Shown here one piece after another: positions 11,373 through 22,565 of a stretch of DNA of 64,000 nt (the stretch's first letter is position 1; each line of letters starts with the position of its first letter). The DNA is from Prochlorococcus marinus XMU1406 (GTDB lineage: Bacteria > Cyanobacteriota > Cyanobacteriia > PCC-6307 > Cyanobiaceae): assembly GCF_017696055.1 (NCBI RefSeq), contig NZ_JAAORG010000001.1:955190-1019189 (forward strand). The letters run 5' to 3'. Under the pieces are notes generated by a model, which ran no database searches, was not told the DNA's origin, and saw only the letters and a list, made by a program, of their open reading frames with translations. The position numbers and the translations under genes are program-made.

Positions 11373-12275
11373 ATGACTGAAGTTATAAATAGTATTTCTG
11401 ATTTTGAAAAATATCTTAAAAGCACAAAAAAGGTTGTAGAAGAAGCACTTGATTTTTCGTTGGGCCCTGAGAATCCAGAAATATTAAGAGAATCAATGAG
11501 ATATTCTCTTTTAGCTGGAGGGAAAAGAATACGTCCAATTTTATGTTTAGCATCTTGCTCTCTGGCTGGAGGAGAACCATCTCTTGCTGTTCCTACTGCA
11601 GTAGCAATAGAAATGATCCATACAATGTCCTTGATTCATGATGATCTACCGGCCATGGATAATGATGACTTAAGGAGAGGCAGGCCAACAAACCATAAAG
11701 TATATGGAGATGCAATAGCTATTCTTGCAGGAGATGCTTTATTAACCAGGGCCTTTGAAATGGTCTCTTTAAGAAGCCCTGGAGTCGATTCAAATAGATT
11801 ATTAAATGTAATTGGCGAATTATCCCTTGTTGCCGGTGCGCCAGGCCTAGTCGGGGGGCAAGTTGTTGATTTGGAATGCGAAGGTAAAGAAGTCGACCTT
11901 GAAACTCTAGAATATATCCATCTCCATAAGACTGGGGCTTTATTAAAGGCTTGCGTAAGGACAGGCGCGATGATCGCAGGTGCTAACGATAAACTATTAC
12001 AAGCTCTAACTACATATGCAGAGGGAATTGGTTTAGCCTTCCAAATAATAGATGATATTCTCGATTTAACTTCCAGCAGTGAAAAGCTTGGGAAAACTGC
12101 CGGCAAGGATCTTTTAGCTGACAAAACTACTTACCCTAAATTACTTGGGATGGAGGAATCAAAGAAAAGAGCATTTGATTTAGTTGAAAAAGCAAAAAAA
12201 GCAATTGAACCTTGGGGTGCAGACGCAAAGTATTTAATATCGTTAGCCGACTTTATTACAAACAGAGACAGATAA
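11373..12275 (+). CDS. crtE: Geranylgeranyl diphosphate synthase
   Basis: This trans-prenyltransferase makes the C20 precursor of carotenoids, phytol and quinone tails. It is 300 residues long. The first aspartate-rich motif DDLPAMD is at residues 90-96 and the second, IIDDILD, is near residue 226. The two-residue insertion in the first motif is of the bacterial type. It follows folD by 37 bases and precedes the DUF212 gene by 12 bases, so the three are probably co-transcribed. A farnesyl diphosphate synthase (ispA) label is possible, but cyanobacterial orthologues are GGPP synthases. Confidence 0.92.
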   Translation: MTEVINSISDFEKYLKSTKKVVEEALDFSLGPENPEILRESMRYSLLAGGKRIRPILCLASCSLAGGEPSLAVPTAVAIEMIHTMSLIHDDLPAMDNDDLRRGRPTNHKVYGDAIAILAGDALLTRAFEMVSLRSPGVDSNRLLNVIGELSLVAGAPGLVGGQVVDLECEGKEVDLETLEYIHLHKTGALLKACVRTGAMIAGANDKLLQALTTYAEGIGLAFQIIDDILDLTSSSEKLGKTAGKDLLADKTTYPKLLGMEESKKRAFDLVEKAKKAIEPWGADAKYLISLADFITNRDR

Positions 12276-12287
12276 TTATTTTAATTT

Positions 12288-12767
12288 ATGTCTGAGTTTT
12301 ATCCCTTTTTTAATAATTCAGTTCTTTTTTGGAGCTTATTATCCTGTTTAATAGCTCAATTTTTCAAAATTGTATTCAATTTATTTTCAAAAGGGGAGCT
12401 AAGATTTGGAATTATGTTCGAGACGGGTGGTATGCCTTCAAGTCATTCCGCCTTAATAACTGGTGCTACATCTGGTATAGGTTATGAATTGGGATTTGAT
12501 AGCTCAATATTCGCATTATCAGTTGCCATATCACTAATAGTTATGTATGACGCTAGTGGTGTTAGAAAATCAGCTGGGATTCAAGCTGCAGAAATCAATA
12601 AATTATCAAAAAAACTAGACCCTCAATCTGAACTACTTTTAAAAGAAACTCTTGGCCATACAAAAATTGAGGTCATGATAGGGAGTTTTTTAGGACCATT
12701 AATCACTTTGCCTGGAATGTTTTTTTTAGGTTCTCCTCTCAAAATATTTGATTTGATCATAAATTAA
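12288..12767 (+). CDS. DUF212 / acid-phosphatase-vanadium-haloperoxidase-related membrane protein
   Basis: The 159-residue protein has four to five hydrophobic segments and the family signature GGMPSSHSALITGATSG (about residues 46-62). It also has VMYDASGVRKSAGIQA (about 85-100) with conserved Asp, Arg and Lys. This is the cyanobacterial and plant DUF212 family, whose fold is related to membrane PAP2-type phosphatases. Its position just after crtE suggests, but does not prove, a role with prenyl diphosphates. Its stop codon shares the palindrome TTAA with the stop of the convergent cobB. Confidence 0.85.
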   Translation: MSEFYPFFNNSVLFWSLLSCLIAQFFKIVFNLFSKGELRFGIMFETGGMPSSHSALITGATSGIGYELGFDSSIFALSVAISLIVMYDASGVRKSAGIQAAEINKLSKKLDPQSELLLKETLGHTKIEVMIGSFLGPLITLPGMFFLGSPLKIFDLIIN

Positions 12768-14155
12768 GAATCCTCTAAAAAACTAGTTTGGGTGGCATCT
12801 ATAAAGTTTTTTGCGACTTCTGGAGAACTTGGCAAATGTAAGTGAATCCAACTTGCATGTAATTTTTCATCAAAAAAGCCTTCATTTTTGTATTCTGTTT
12901 TCCAAGATTTAATTTTCCATGGGGAAGAAAGTTTCTTCTGATGCTCAGCTTTTCGTAAATAAAGTTCAGATAAATTATTTTCAATTTCCCAATAATGGAA
13001 TTCATGTCCTCTTATTAATTGATTTTGTTTAATGATGGGAGTATTTTTTAAACCTTCAATGTATCTATAACCTACTGAAAGTTTACTTTTTTTTGATCTA
13101 AAAGGCAGGATGCCACTCATTTTATGATTACTACCATTTTCATCTTTTATAAAGTCTCCTAAAATCATCATCCCTCCGCACTCTGCATATATAAATCCAT
13201 TTTTGCGGAATTTCCTTAACGAATTTAAGCTTTTTATAGAGTTACTAATATGATCAGCATATTTTTCAGGGAACCCTCCAGGAATAATTAAAGAAGAAGC
13301 CTCATTAGGTATTTCTTCATCATCATAAATACTCCATGAAATCAATGGAATGCCTATTTCACTCAAAAACTCCTTAGTTTCAGGGTATTGAAAATGAAAG
13401 ATTTTATCTTCTGCAATTGCGATAGGTTTACTTTTATCTATTTTAAAATCTTTAAAACTGACAGAATTAAATATTTTCTTTTGCGGAGATTTCAAGAATT
13501 TTATAAGAGAAAATACATCAAGATTTCTTTCGGCGAAATTTGCAAAATATTCAACATCAATTTCTTTGTCATTATCCAATGGGGATATTAAACCTAAATT
13601 AGCTTTGTTTAAAGCTATTTTTGAATCAGATGGTAGAAAACCAAGAATTTCGATATCTTCATTTTTAAAAACTTCTTTGATTAATTTTTTATGTCTATCT
13701 GAATTAACGTTGTTAAATATAATTCCTGCTATTGACAACTCGCTATCGAAATCTCTAAAACCTCGAACAATCGCCAAAAGAGAAGCTACTTGACCTCTAG
13801 CATTAACAATAAAAATTACTGGAACATTAAGAAGTTTAGAGATATTTGCTGTGCTGGAATAGCTTGTAGACCCTAGTCCATCAAATAGACCCATTGCTCC
13901 TTCAATTAATGAGAATTCATATTTCAAAGAATGTTTAAAAAAACTTTCTTGAACCCATTCCTCACCACTTAAAAAAATATCTAAATTCCTACAAATAGGT
14001 TGGCCAATTGAACTTAATTGTTGTTGATCAAGATAATCTGGGCCAACCTTGAAAGTTTGTATCTTTATGCCTTTTGAGAATGCCCAACAAGATATTAAAA
14101 GCGATAATGTAGTTTTCCCACTATCAGTTGAAGGAGAAGATATTACACAGGGCAT
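12764..14155 (-). CDS. cobB: Cobyrinic acid a,c-diamide synthase
   Basis: The 463-residue amidase uses glutamine and ATP to amidate cobyrinate during (pseudo)cobalamin synthesis. The N-terminal dethiobiotin-synthetase-like ATP domain begins with SSPSTDSGKTTLSLLI. The C-terminal class I glutamine amidotransferase domain has the nucleophile cysteine in YAECGGMM, and a histidine-rich end (HASWIHLHLP) supplies the triad histidine. The gene is last in a minus-strand run with zwf and opcA, with 3 bases between opcA and its start. Confidence 0.93.
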   Translation of the reverse strand: MPCVISSPSTDSGKTTLSLLISCWAFSKGIKIQTFKVGPDYLDQQQLSSIGQPICRNLDIFLSGEEWVQESFFKHSLKYEFSLIEGAMGLFDGLGSTSYSSTANISKLLNVPVIFIVNARGQVASLLAIVRGFRDFDSELSIAGIIFNNVNSDRHKKLIKEVFKNEDIEILGFLPSDSKIALNKANLGLISPLDNDKEIDVEYFANFAERNLDVFSLIKFLKSPQKKIFNSVSFKDFKIDKSKPIAIAEDKIFHFQYPETKEFLSEIGIPLISWSIYDDEEIPNEASSLIIPGGFPEKYADHISNSIKSLNSLRKFRKNGFIYAECGGMMILGDFIKDENGSNHKMSGILPFRSKKSKLSVGYRYIEGLKNTPIIKQNQLIRGHEFHYWEIENNLSELYLRKAEHQKKLSSPWKIKSWKTEYKNEGFFDEKLHASWIHLHLPSSPEVAKNFIDATQTSFLEDS

Positions 14156-14158
14156 TTA

Positions 14159-15460
14159 TTAGTTATTAAAACCATTAAATATTTGAAGGGCTATTTTAAT
14201 AGAATTTTCAAAAAGAGGACTTGTATTACCTCTACTACTTCCCAACAATTTACTAACATCATACTCTGATGTAGAAAAAGAATTTGGAACAACTTGTTCT
14301 ATTAATTCCATGTTCGCCATTCCCCCTGCTTCAAGTCTCATACATTCCACTGATTCACAACCAAGTATTACACAAGTATTATTTTTTTGAACCTCACTAA
14401 TTTTTGAAATTAATCTCAATCCAATAACTTGTCCTAAATGAATACTTGGATTCCCCAAAGATAAGGGATTAATTGATGCAGAAATTATTTCACCGTTAAT
14501 TCTTTCAAACTCTATTTTTGTTGATTCTGAATCCCTTTCAACCCTTAGAAAAGACCAACTAAGTTTATCGCTAATCCATGAAATCAAAAACAAAGCTTGA
14601 ATCAAATGATCTCCTGCGATATCAATATCAATATCAGTAATATGATCTAAAATTGGCCTCCTCGAAGGCGGATCAAAAATCATTGCTAATGATTCCCTCC
14701 AATTTTTCAACCTAACCCAATTCAAATCATTAATAGCTTTATTTGAATTATTTAATTGATTTAAAACTTTTAAACATCTGTTAGGCGATCCAAGAGCAGT
14801 ATCTATTATTAACCTCATACCATGATTAGTAAAGTATTCAAAGATTTCAGGCGATTCATCCAAGCTTCCATTCCACCACAACCATGAAGGTAATTCATCA
14901 ATAGATAATTCTTCAATTATTTTTAATCCTTTATTGGATATTGAGGCTGAGTCACCCCTAATTACCACTAAATCCCCACATATAGGTTGCTTAGCTGGAG
15001 TATCACTTAATGGACAGTAAGCGGACACAAAAGTTTTGATATCTGAATTTTCATTTAACGTTGGCGCTAGAGTTATTAATCTTCTTGGATTCAATGTACT
15101 TATCGATGATTCAAAAAATTGTCCTCTAAAATCTTCAAAGTCTTTATTAGATAAATTTTCCTTCAACAAATCCAATAATTTTTGACTTTGAAGGGTAGTA
15201 CTTACAGGAAGTCCTTGATCTAATATGAATTTTTTAGCAACTTCAATTATCTCTGGACTTAAATTTCCAGTAATTGGTCCATTTACTAATCCTTTTTGAA
15301 CCAAACATTGTTCTAGCCAAGCAGGTTGCCAGACCATTAATGTAAAAGTATTAGCTCCACTATTATCTTTATCTTCTGAAATCCATAATTTATTAAGGTA
15401 ATTAGAAATTTCCTGATAAGGAAGTTCTAATGGAGTTTGAAGTGTTAATTGAGGTTTCAT
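14159..15460 (-). CDS. opcA: Glucose-6-phosphate dehydrogenase assembly protein OpcA
   Basis: OpcA is the cyanobacterial activator needed for Zwf oligomerisation, tied to thioredoxin-dependent control of the oxidative pentose phosphate path. The 433-residue protein has the family's central DLNWVRLKNWRESLAMIFDPP stretch and the C-terminal VILGCESVECMRLEAGG region. Cysteines are visible in the C-terminal part (CVILGCESVEC), where redox control could act; that role is inferred. It follows zwf by 2 bases, the usual cyanobacterial arrangement. Confidence 0.95.
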   Translation of the reverse strand: MKPQLTLQTPLELPYQEISNYLNKLWISEDKDNSGANTFTLMVWQPAWLEQCLVQKGLVNGPITGNLSPEIIEVAKKFILDQGLPVSTTLQSQKLLDLLKENLSNKDFEDFRGQFFESSISTLNPRRLITLAPTLNENSDIKTFVSAYCPLSDTPAKQPICGDLVVIRGDSASISNKGLKIIEELSIDELPSWLWWNGSLDESPEIFEYFTNHGMRLIIDTALGSPNRCLKVLNQLNNSNKAINDLNWVRLKNWRESLAMIFDPPSRRPILDHITDIDIDIAGDHLIQALFLISWISDKLSWSFLRVERDSESTKIEFERINGEIISASINPLSLGNPSIHLGQVIGLRLISKISEVQKNNTCVILGCESVECMRLEAGGMANMELIEQVVPNSFSTSEYDVSKLLGSSRGNTSPLFENSIKIALQIFNGFNN

Positions 15461-15462
15461 TT

Positions 15463-16986
15463 TTAAGGTCTACGCCAGAAAATATTATCTTTTGAAAGTA
15501 ATTGATCAGATTCAGGAGGTCCCCACGTCATAGATTCATAATTATAAATAGGTAACTTCCAAGGAGAATTATCCATCAATTCTATTAATGGTGTATAAAG
15601 TTTCCAGGCTGCCTCAACTTCATCACTTCTAGTGAATAAGGTTGGGTCAGATAGCATTGCATCCGCTAACAATCTTACATAGCCTTCATCTGAGGGTTCT
15701 CCAAATGACTCATCATAAGAAAATTCCATCTCAACAGGTCTTGATTTCATTCCAGAACCAGGGGATTTTACCTCAAATTTGAAAGTAGCACCTTCATTTG
15801 GCTGAATCCTGAGGATAAGTTGATTTGGGGAAGGATTTATTATTGTTGATTCAAATAAATGAACAGGAACGTCTTTAAAATTCAAAACTATTTCTCCAAG
15901 TCTTTTAGGTAGTCTTTTGCCTGTTCTCAAATAAAAAGGAACCCCTTGCCAACGCCAGTTATCAACGAAAACTTTTGTCGCAATATAAGTTTCTGTTGTG
16001 CTATTACAATTAACACCATCTTCCTGCCTATATCCTTTGAGTTGATTTGAGATATTTCCTCCCTCTCCATATTGACCTCTTATGCAACAATTCCACGGTT
16101 CATTTTCATCAGCAAGTTTTGAAGCTTGAAGAACCTTAGCTTTTTCATTTCTTATTGCTTCTGGTTCAAATTTTCCAGGAGGTTCCATAGTAGTAACAGC
16201 AAGCATTTGAGTCATATGATTTTGAAGCATATCTCTTAATGCACCAGAGCTTTCGTAATAACCAGCTCTATCTTCAACACCCACTGTTTCAGATGAAGTA
16301 ATTTGAACACTTGATATATAATTTCTGTTCCAGATTGGTTCGAAAATAGTGTTAGCGAACCTCAAAACAAGAATATTTTGAACTGTCTCTTTACCTAAAT
16401 AATGATCAATCCTATAAATCTGACTTTCTTCAGCACAACTTTGGACGATCTTATTCAATTTCTTTGCACTTGAATAATCTCTCCCAAAAGGTTTTTCAAT
16501 CACTAAACGACTTTTCTTAGGGTCATCTAAAAGACCAGCTGCTTTAAGAGCTTTACATCCACTTGCATAGAAATTCGGAGATACTGATAAATAAAATGTT
16601 CTATTTCCATGAGTAGCTTGTGTTTTATCAATTTCATTTAATCTTTTAGAAAGCCTTACGACATGATCACTTTGTTGTAAGTCTACTGGTTCATAGAAAA
16701 GATAATTAGAAAATTGTTCCCACTCCCTCTCTTTACCAGATATTTGATTAGATAGCTTTAGTTTCATCTTTTCTCTAAACTCATCATCAGTCCAAGGTCT
16801 TCTCGCACAACCAACTATTCCAAATTCACTAGGAATTCTTCTTTGCAAATAGAGTTCAAATAAGGCTGGTATTAATTTTCTATGAGTAAGGTCTCCACTA
16901 GCACCAAATATTACTAAGCATTGTGGAGATATGACTCTTTCCTGCCGTAAACCTAATCTAAGAGGATTACTTAAAGTTGAAGGCAT
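15463..16986 (-). CDS. zwf: Glucose-6-phosphate 1-dehydrogenase
   Basis: This enzyme is the first step of the oxidative pentose phosphate path and the main source of NADPH in the dark. The 507-residue protein has the NADP-binding FGASGDLTHRKLIPALF near residue 28. It has the active-site RIDHYLGKETVQN with catalytic His and Lys, and the substrate stretch VIEKPFG. Cysteines used for redox control in cyanobacteria may be among several visible, but I cannot assign them. The 110-bp gap upstream separates it from petH. Confidence 0.97.
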   Translation of the reverse strand: MPSTLSNPLRLGLRQERVISPQCLVIFGASGDLTHRKLIPALFELYLQRRIPSEFGIVGCARRPWTDDEFREKMKLKLSNQISGKEREWEQFSNYLFYEPVDLQQSDHVVRLSKRLNEIDKTQATHGNRTFYLSVSPNFYASGCKALKAAGLLDDPKKSRLVIEKPFGRDYSSAKKLNKIVQSCAEESQIYRIDHYLGKETVQNILVLRFANTIFEPIWNRNYISSVQITSSETVGVEDRAGYYESSGALRDMLQNHMTQMLAVTTMEPPGKFEPEAIRNEKAKVLQASKLADENEPWNCCIRGQYGEGGNISNQLKGYRQEDGVNCNSTTETYIATKVFVDNWRWQGVPFYLRTGKRLPKRLGEIVLNFKDVPVHLFESTIINPSPNQLILRIQPNEGATFKFEVKSPGSGMKSRPVEMEFSYDESFGEPSDEGYVRLLADAMLSDPTLFTRSDEVEAAWKLYTPLIELMDNSPWKLPIYNYESMTWGPPESDQLLSKDNIFWRRP

Positions 16987-17055
16987 ATTTTTAATATTCT
17001 TTTTTTAAAATCCTCTTTTTTTCAAAAATTAGCTACATATTGTGTCTAAACCAAA

Positions 17056-17077
17056 AAGTATTCAGTAGATAATACTT
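17056..17077 (-). terminator. Weak hairpin after petH
   Basis: Arms AAGTATT (17056-17062) and AATACTT (17071-17077) are perfect 7-base complements with an 8-base loop. On the minus strand the hairpin lies 20 bases past the petH stop and runs into four T residues. It is AT-rich and so a weak candidate terminator. Confidence 0.35.
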
Positions 17078-17096
17078 AAATCTAAATAAGAAAGAT

Positions 17097-18209
<1,113 letters not shown>

Positions 18210-18388
18210 TTAGTTTTCTTTATATAAAAGACTATCAATTTGTAGTTTAATTTGAGGTAATTATACAAAAATGGTTACGTTTTGAGATCGGGATAATCTA
18301 ATTAAATTATTTTTATTTTTCAGTATTTATTGTTTTTATCAGTATAGTTACACAGAAATAATTTTTTATCTATTTAAAAAATTCATTT

Positions 18389-18925
18389 ATGAATAATCCT
18401 CAAGAACCAGTAAATCATTCTAATAAAAATGGTTACAGGACAATTGAGCAAACGATGGAAAAGCTCTCTGGAGGAACAAGGCGACTTGCAGCTCAACTTA
18501 CAACTTCTGCGAGTTTTGAGTCTTTGTGGAATGTTCTAACAGATTATGATCGATTAAATATTTACATTCCAAATTTATTGTCAAGTAAAAAAATATATCA
18601 AAAGGAAAATAATGTTCACCTTAATCAAGTTGGTGCTCAGGATTTTCTTGGTATGAAATTTTCAGCTGAAGTAACTATCGATTTATTTGAAGATAAGGAG
18701 CTTGGCCTTTTAAAATTCAACCTAATTAAAGGAGATTTCAGAAAATTCGAAGGTAGTTGGAAAATTCAACGCATAAAAGGTACATCAAAAAATTCATTGA
18801 TTTATGATCTTACTGTTCAAGGTTGTCAGTGGATGCCAATAGGGATGATAGAGAAAAGACTAAAAAAAGATCTTTCTGAAAATTTGATTGCCGTCGATAG
18901 ACAAGCAAAATCATCAATGAGTTAG
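18389..18925 (+). CDS. SRPBCC (START-like/polyketide cyclase) family protein
   Basis: This 178-residue protein has the START-like helix-grip pattern. A first strand leads to SFESLWNVLTDYDRLNIYIPNL (residues about 46-67). A series of strands (VHLNQVGAQDFLGMKFSAEVTID, GLLKFNLIKGDFRKFEGSW) follows, then a long C-terminal helix. Such domains bind hydrophobic ligands in a deep cavity; chloroplast and cyanobacterial relatives are common, but the ligand here is unknown. It is divergent from petH and followed by a minus-strand tRNA-Glu. Confidence 0.8.
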   Translation: MNNPQEPVNHSNKNGYRTIEQTMEKLSGGTRRLAAQLTTSASFESLWNVLTDYDRLNIYIPNLLSSKKIYQKENNVHLNQVGAQDFLGMKFSAEVTIDLFEDKELGLLKFNLIKGDFRKFEGSWKIQRIKGTSKNSLIYDLTVQGCQWMPIGMIEKRLKKDLSENLIAVDRQAKSSMS

Positions 18926-18942
18926 TTTAAAGTTTTAAAAAA

Positions 18943-19015
18943 TAGCCCCAAGGGGATTCGAACCCCTGTCGCCTCCGTGAAAGGGAGGTGTCCTAGGCCT
19001 CTAGACGATGGGGCC
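18943..19015 (-). tRNA. trnE: tRNA-Glu (anticodon TTC)
   Basis: Read on the minus strand this is a 73-nt cloverleaf without an encoded CCA. The acceptor arm begins GGCCCCA and closes with TGGGGCT, leaving discriminator A73. The anticodon loop is CTTTCAC, giving anticodon TTC. The T arm is AGGGG-TTCGAAT-CCCCT. The G1-U72 closing pair is also seen in other cyanobacterial tRNA-Glu. In these organisms this tRNA also feeds tetrapyrrole synthesis. Confidence 0.97.
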
Positions 19016-19056
19016 AGGGAATTAGCATAACAGCTTATTAAAAACTAAGAGTAAGG

Positions 19057-20175
19057 CTAGCCTTTCGTCAAGTATTGTTGCTCTTTGTTTTGTCCTTGCC
19101 ACACTGGAACGGTGAAATGGAAGCAGGAACCTACACCAATTTCAGAGACGACCCATATTCTTCCGCCATGGACTTGTACAATTCTCCTGCAGACAGATAA
19201 CCCTATCCCAAATCCTGAAGTTCCTTCAGAAGTCTGTGGGAGTCTAACTCTATCTAAAAAAATTCTTTTTTGTTCGCTCAAAGGAATACCTGCACCTTTG
19301 TCACAAATTGTTATTTCTACCCATTGGTTTGTCTTATGAATCATAGTAATTTTTATAGAACCAGAGTCTTCAGAAAATTTAATAGCATTTTCAATTAAAT
19401 TTAAAAATACTTGCCTCATTCTTCTTTGATCTGCAAAAACACTTGGCAGATCAGATGGAATATCAGTATCAATTTCAATATTCCTTAATCTCCAGAATTT
19501 TTCTAATTCAAGTATTACTTCAGCACTTATATTACCTAAATCAATTTTCTGAGGATTAAATAACGCTTCCCATTTAGTTGTTCCAACCTCTAAAAGATCC
19601 TGAGATAAGAGTTCAATCTCTTCTAGACGTCTTTTAATCACCTCTTGCAATTTTGAAATATCTATTTGTCCGAGTTTTTGACTTTGAACAGCCAAAGTAG
19701 CAGCAGTTAAAGGTGTTCTTAATTCATGCGCGACCATTCTTAATAATCTTTCCTGAGACTCTATTCTTTTTGTTAATGTCTCATTTTCCTGTCTTAAAAC
19801 AAGAAGTTCGTCTTCCAAGAGAAATTCTTTTTGAGTTCTTATTGAATCAATTTTGGATGGTTGCAAATTAATACCAAGATTTTTTGTCAATCCTTCCTGT
19901 GTCCACCTAGGCAACCATTTTTGCAACTGAGAGAAAATATTACTTCCAGCAAATATTTGCTTTGGAGCTGGGGAAACTTTTATAAGAGCAGGAATAGCAA
20001 CTAATCTATGTAATTCAAGTAATTCCGGCTGTTCTGTGGGGTCAGAAATCTGGAGAGATATCTCAAAGTCACAATCATCTGATTCTAAATAAGCAATTAG
20101 GGACTTAATATCATTACTAGAAAGTTGATTTCTAGCTGCCACAAGTATTAATTTTAACTCTTTTTTATCATTCAA
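19057..20175 (-). CDS. sasA: Circadian clock output histidine kinase SasA
   Basis: The 372-residue kinase begins with a KaiB-like thioredoxin-fold sensor (about residues 5-95), which binds KaiC in the clock. A coiled linker and the kinase core follow. The phospho-acceptor is H150 in [10 protein letters not shown]. The N box [10 protein letters not shown] is at about 259-268, and the G boxes are GAGIP and GFGIGLSV. It phosphorylates RpaA in studied cyanobacteria. No kai genes are in this window. It is a single gene, followed by tRNA-Glu on the same strand. Confidence 0.95.
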   Translation of the reverse strand: MNDKKELKLILVAARNQLSSNDIKSLIAYLESDDCDFEISLQISDPTEQPELLELHRLVAIPALIKVSPAPKQIFAGSNIFSQLQKWLPRWTQEGLTKNLGINLQPSKIDSIRTQKEFLLEDELLVLRQENETLTKRIESQERLLRMVAHELRTPLTAATLAVQSQKLGQIDISKLQEVIKRRLEEIELLSQDLLEVGTTKWEALFNPQKIDLGNISAEVILELEKFWRLRNIEIDTDIPSDLPSVFADQRRMRQVFLNLIENAIKFSEDSGSIKITMIHKTNQWVEITICDKGAGIPLSEQKRIFLDRVRLPQTSEGTSGFGIGLSVCRRIVQVHGGRIWVVSEIGVGSCFHFTVPVWQGQNKEQQYLTKG

Positions 20176-20281
20176 ATGATTTCCTCTGAAGTGTTGAAAA
20201 GCTGTTAATCCTTATAAACACCTTAAGATATTTTTTTTTATTTTACAGATAGGCTATTAAATAAATAGGACTTATTTATAA

Positions 20282-20821
20282 ATGGTCGCTATTAATTCAA
20301 AGAAAAATTTACATTTTGGTGAAAATTCTCCAGAAATCAATTTAAACAGCAATTTAAAAAGGTGGTTTTCGCGAAATATTGGATTGTGGAAATCTAATAG
20401 AACTTATTTTCTTGATGAAGCACAAAAAACTTATAACTTAAGTATGAATATAAATATACAAGCTCTCGAAAGTAAATATGAATGGGAGTCGCATTATAAA
20501 TTCACTTGGTACCCAGAGAAAAAATATAATTTCTTTGACGAAAATCCCCAGTATAAAGAACGAGGAGAAATGCGTGCATTCTTAAAAGGCCATCAACTTA
20601 TGAGGGAAAATTTTTATTTAAGTAACGATGAAGGGATCTCAAATATTAAGCAAGTCGACGAACACGAAATGATTTTTGAATCTTCTTACAAAGATTGGTA
20701 TATTCTTGAACATACAAGACTTGTAGATTCTGATAATTATAGATTTAGGGTTATATATTCATGGAACAAAAATAAGCTGAAAATAGTAGAGAATCATCAC
20801 GAAATTAAAATTATTCAATAA
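20282..20821 (+). CDS. Unknown soluble protein, possibly lipocalin-like
   Basis: I do not recognise this 179-residue protein firmly. Residues about 26-48 read RWFSRNIGLWKSNRTYFL, which recalls the opening of CpcS/CpeS-type lyases and other small beta-barrel proteins (a Trp, then Ser and Arg before a strand). The rest alternates Trp/Tyr-rich strands (YEWESHYKFTWYPEKKYNF, DWYILEHTRLVDSDNYRFRVIYSW), as expected of a beta barrel. No signal peptide is seen. It is divergent from sasA with a 106-bp spacer. The lyase link is a weak guess. Confidence 0.55.
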   Translation: MVAINSKKNLHFGENSPEINLNSNLKRWFSRNIGLWKSNRTYFLDEAQKTYNLSMNINIQALESKYEWESHYKFTWYPEKKYNFFDENPQYKERGEMRAFLKGHQLMRENFYLSNDEGISNIKQVDEHEMIFESSYKDWYILEHTRLVDSDNYRFRVIYSWNKNKLKIVENHHEIKIIQ

Positions 20822-20894
20822 ATTCTGTTGGGAGATTAAGTTTTAAAAATAAAAAATGTTATCTTTAATAATATGAATAAACAATAAATCAAAT

Positions 20895-21329
20895 ATGTGC
20901 TTTAAAGTATCTAAAATTTTTGTAATACCCTTATTTTTTTCTTTTTTTTTATTTGATTTAAATAATCAATTTAATAATGTAAATGCAAATATTAAAAATT
21001 CACCTGCTAAGAAAAATGATTTAGATTTATATCATGGGATGGGTGTTTCATTTCTATGTAATGCGACAAGAAAAGGATTTGATTTGGATTTTCCGAAAAC
21101 TTTAAACGTTGCGTCAGCAACTTTCGCATCAGTAGTTCTCCAAAAACATGGAGGAAAAATAATAGAAAAAAAGAAAGAACAAACAGTTGATATGAAACAA
21201 TTACAATTTATTTCATCTCTTCAATTAGTTGAATCAGCTCTTCAAGTATGTCCAGATAACGTTCCTGAAAAGATTGAAAAACAATTTAAGATTGAAACTG
21301 AGAGACTCAAAAAATTACAAGGATTGTAA
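20895..21329 (+). CDS. Conserved-looking exported protein of unknown function
   Basis: The 144-residue protein begins with a basic residue pair and a long hydrophobic segment (about residues 8-20), consistent with a signal peptide or anchor. The mature part starts around DLDLYHGMGVSFLCNATRKGFDLDF and has two cysteines (about 54 and 129) that could pair in the periplasm or lumen. The C-terminus is a charged helix. No catalytic motif is visible. It follows the previous gene by 73 bases and converges on prs with a 15-base gap. Confidence 0.65.
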   Translation: MCFKVSKIFVIPLFFSFFLFDLNNQFNNVNANIKNSPAKKNDLDLYHGMGVSFLCNATRKGFDLDFPKTLNVASATFASVVLQKHGGKIIEKKKEQTVDMKQLQFISSLQLVESALQVCPDNVPEKIEKQFKIETERLKKLQGL

Positions 21330-21344
21330 AAACAATATTTTATT

Positions 21345-22340
21345 TTATCTAAACATAGAACTAACGGAACTTTCATCGTGAATTCTCCAAATAGCTTCCC
21401 CAAGCATATTTGCGACAGAAAGTACTTTTAATTGTGGAAAATTATCTTTATGCATAACTGGTATGCTATTAGTCACAATAACTTGTTCGAATAGATTCTT
21501 AGTACTTAATCTCTCATAAGAAGGAGGAGAAAATACAGCATGAGATGCACATGCAAATATTCTATTAGCTCCTTCTTTTTTTAGTAAATTAGCTCCAGAA
21601 CAAATTGTGCCGCCAGTATCTATCATGTCGTCTATAAGAATAGCCGTTTTACCTTTAACTTCACCAATAACTGTAAGACTTTCAGCGATATTATGAGCCG
21701 ATCTCCTTTTGTCAATGATAGCCAACGGAGCATCTTTCATTAATTTTGCGAATGCTCTTGCTCTCGCAACACCACCTACATCAGGAGAGACGACAACTAC
21801 TTCCTCTAAATCTAAAGTTTCTAGATAGTCAATTAATACAGGTGAGCCGTAAATATGATCGCATGGGATGTCAAAATATCCTTGTATTTGAGCTGAATGT
21901 AAATCCATAGCAAGGACCCTATCAACTCCTGATTTTTCAAGTAAGTTAGCAGTTAGTTTTGCAGTTATAGACTCTCTTCCTGAGGTCTTTCTATCTGCCC
22001 TTGCATATCCATAATAAGGGATTACAGCCGTTATTTGTCTTGCAGACGCTCTCTTGCATGCGTCAACCATAATCATAAGCTCCATCAAACTGTCGTTTAC
22101 TGGAGCGCATGTAGGTTGTATCAGGAATACATCACAACCTCTAATAGATTGCTGAATCTGAACATAAAGTTCACCATCAGCAAATCTTTTAGATATTAAA
22201 GGTACATTTTCAATCCCTAAGTATGATGCAATTTCTTCAGCTAATTTAGGATTTGTTGTTCCACTTACAACCCTTAATCTACTATTAGTTAGATTAAAGT
22301 TTGATTCTTTACTCTGCATAGCCGTGATAAAACTTGTCAC
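21345..22340 (-). CDS. prs: Ribose-phosphate pyrophosphokinase
   Basis: The 331-residue enzyme makes PRPP from ribose 5-phosphate and ATP for nucleotides, His and Trp. It has the class I signatures: FADGELYVQI, the metal/ATP stretch MDLHSAQIQGYFDIP, the flexible-loop region VVSPDVGGVARARAFAK, and the PRPP-binding AILIDDMIDTGGTI. The start gives an N-terminal extension of about 20 residues before SRLRVVSGTTNP; a second ATG seven codons later is possible. A 225-bp spacer separates it from the divergent malQ. Confidence 0.96.
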   Translation of the reverse strand: MTSFITAMQSKESNFNLTNSRLRVVSGTTNPKLAEEIASYLGIENVPLISKRFADGELYVQIQQSIRGCDVFLIQPTCAPVNDSLMELMIMVDACKRASARQITAVIPYYGYARADRKTSGRESITAKLTANLLEKSGVDRVLAMDLHSAQIQGYFDIPCDHIYGSPVLIDYLETLDLEEVVVVSPDVGGVARARAFAKLMKDAPLAIIDKRRSAHNIAESLTVIGEVKGKTAILIDDMIDTGGTICSGANLLKKEGANRIFACASHAVFSPPSYERLSTKNLFEQVIVTNSIPVMHKDNFPQLKVLSVANMLGEAIWRIHDESSVSSMFR

Positions 22341-22498
22341 GAAATTTGCACCATAAAACTATATTCTTATCGTAGTCGTTAATGTGAATTTCGCAAAAGA
22401 TAATGACTAGATCTTTTCAAAAGTCAGATCAATCAAGCAATATATCGTTTATTAAAAAGCAGATTTTTTTATGCACTCTTAAAAGCAAGGAACAATAT

Positions 22499-22525
22499 TT
22501 GTCAATTAAAAAAAATTTGTATATG
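22499..22525 (+). promoter_or_regulatory. Possible malQ promoter
   Basis: TTGTCA (22499-22504) and TATATG (22520-22525) resemble -35 and -10 boxes with a 15-base spacer, shorter than the usual 17. The predicted start would leave a leader of about 35 bases before the malQ ATG. Weak, because AT-rich sequence gives many such matches. Confidence 0.25.
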
Positions 22526-22565
22526 GTTGAATTTAGATAAGTAAAGAATAAAAATATAAAAAAAA

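Noticed and set aside
11636..12124. 162-codon frame antisense to crtE
   Set aside because: It lies entirely inside crtE, whose DDLPAMD and IIDDILD motifs show that crtE is the real gene.
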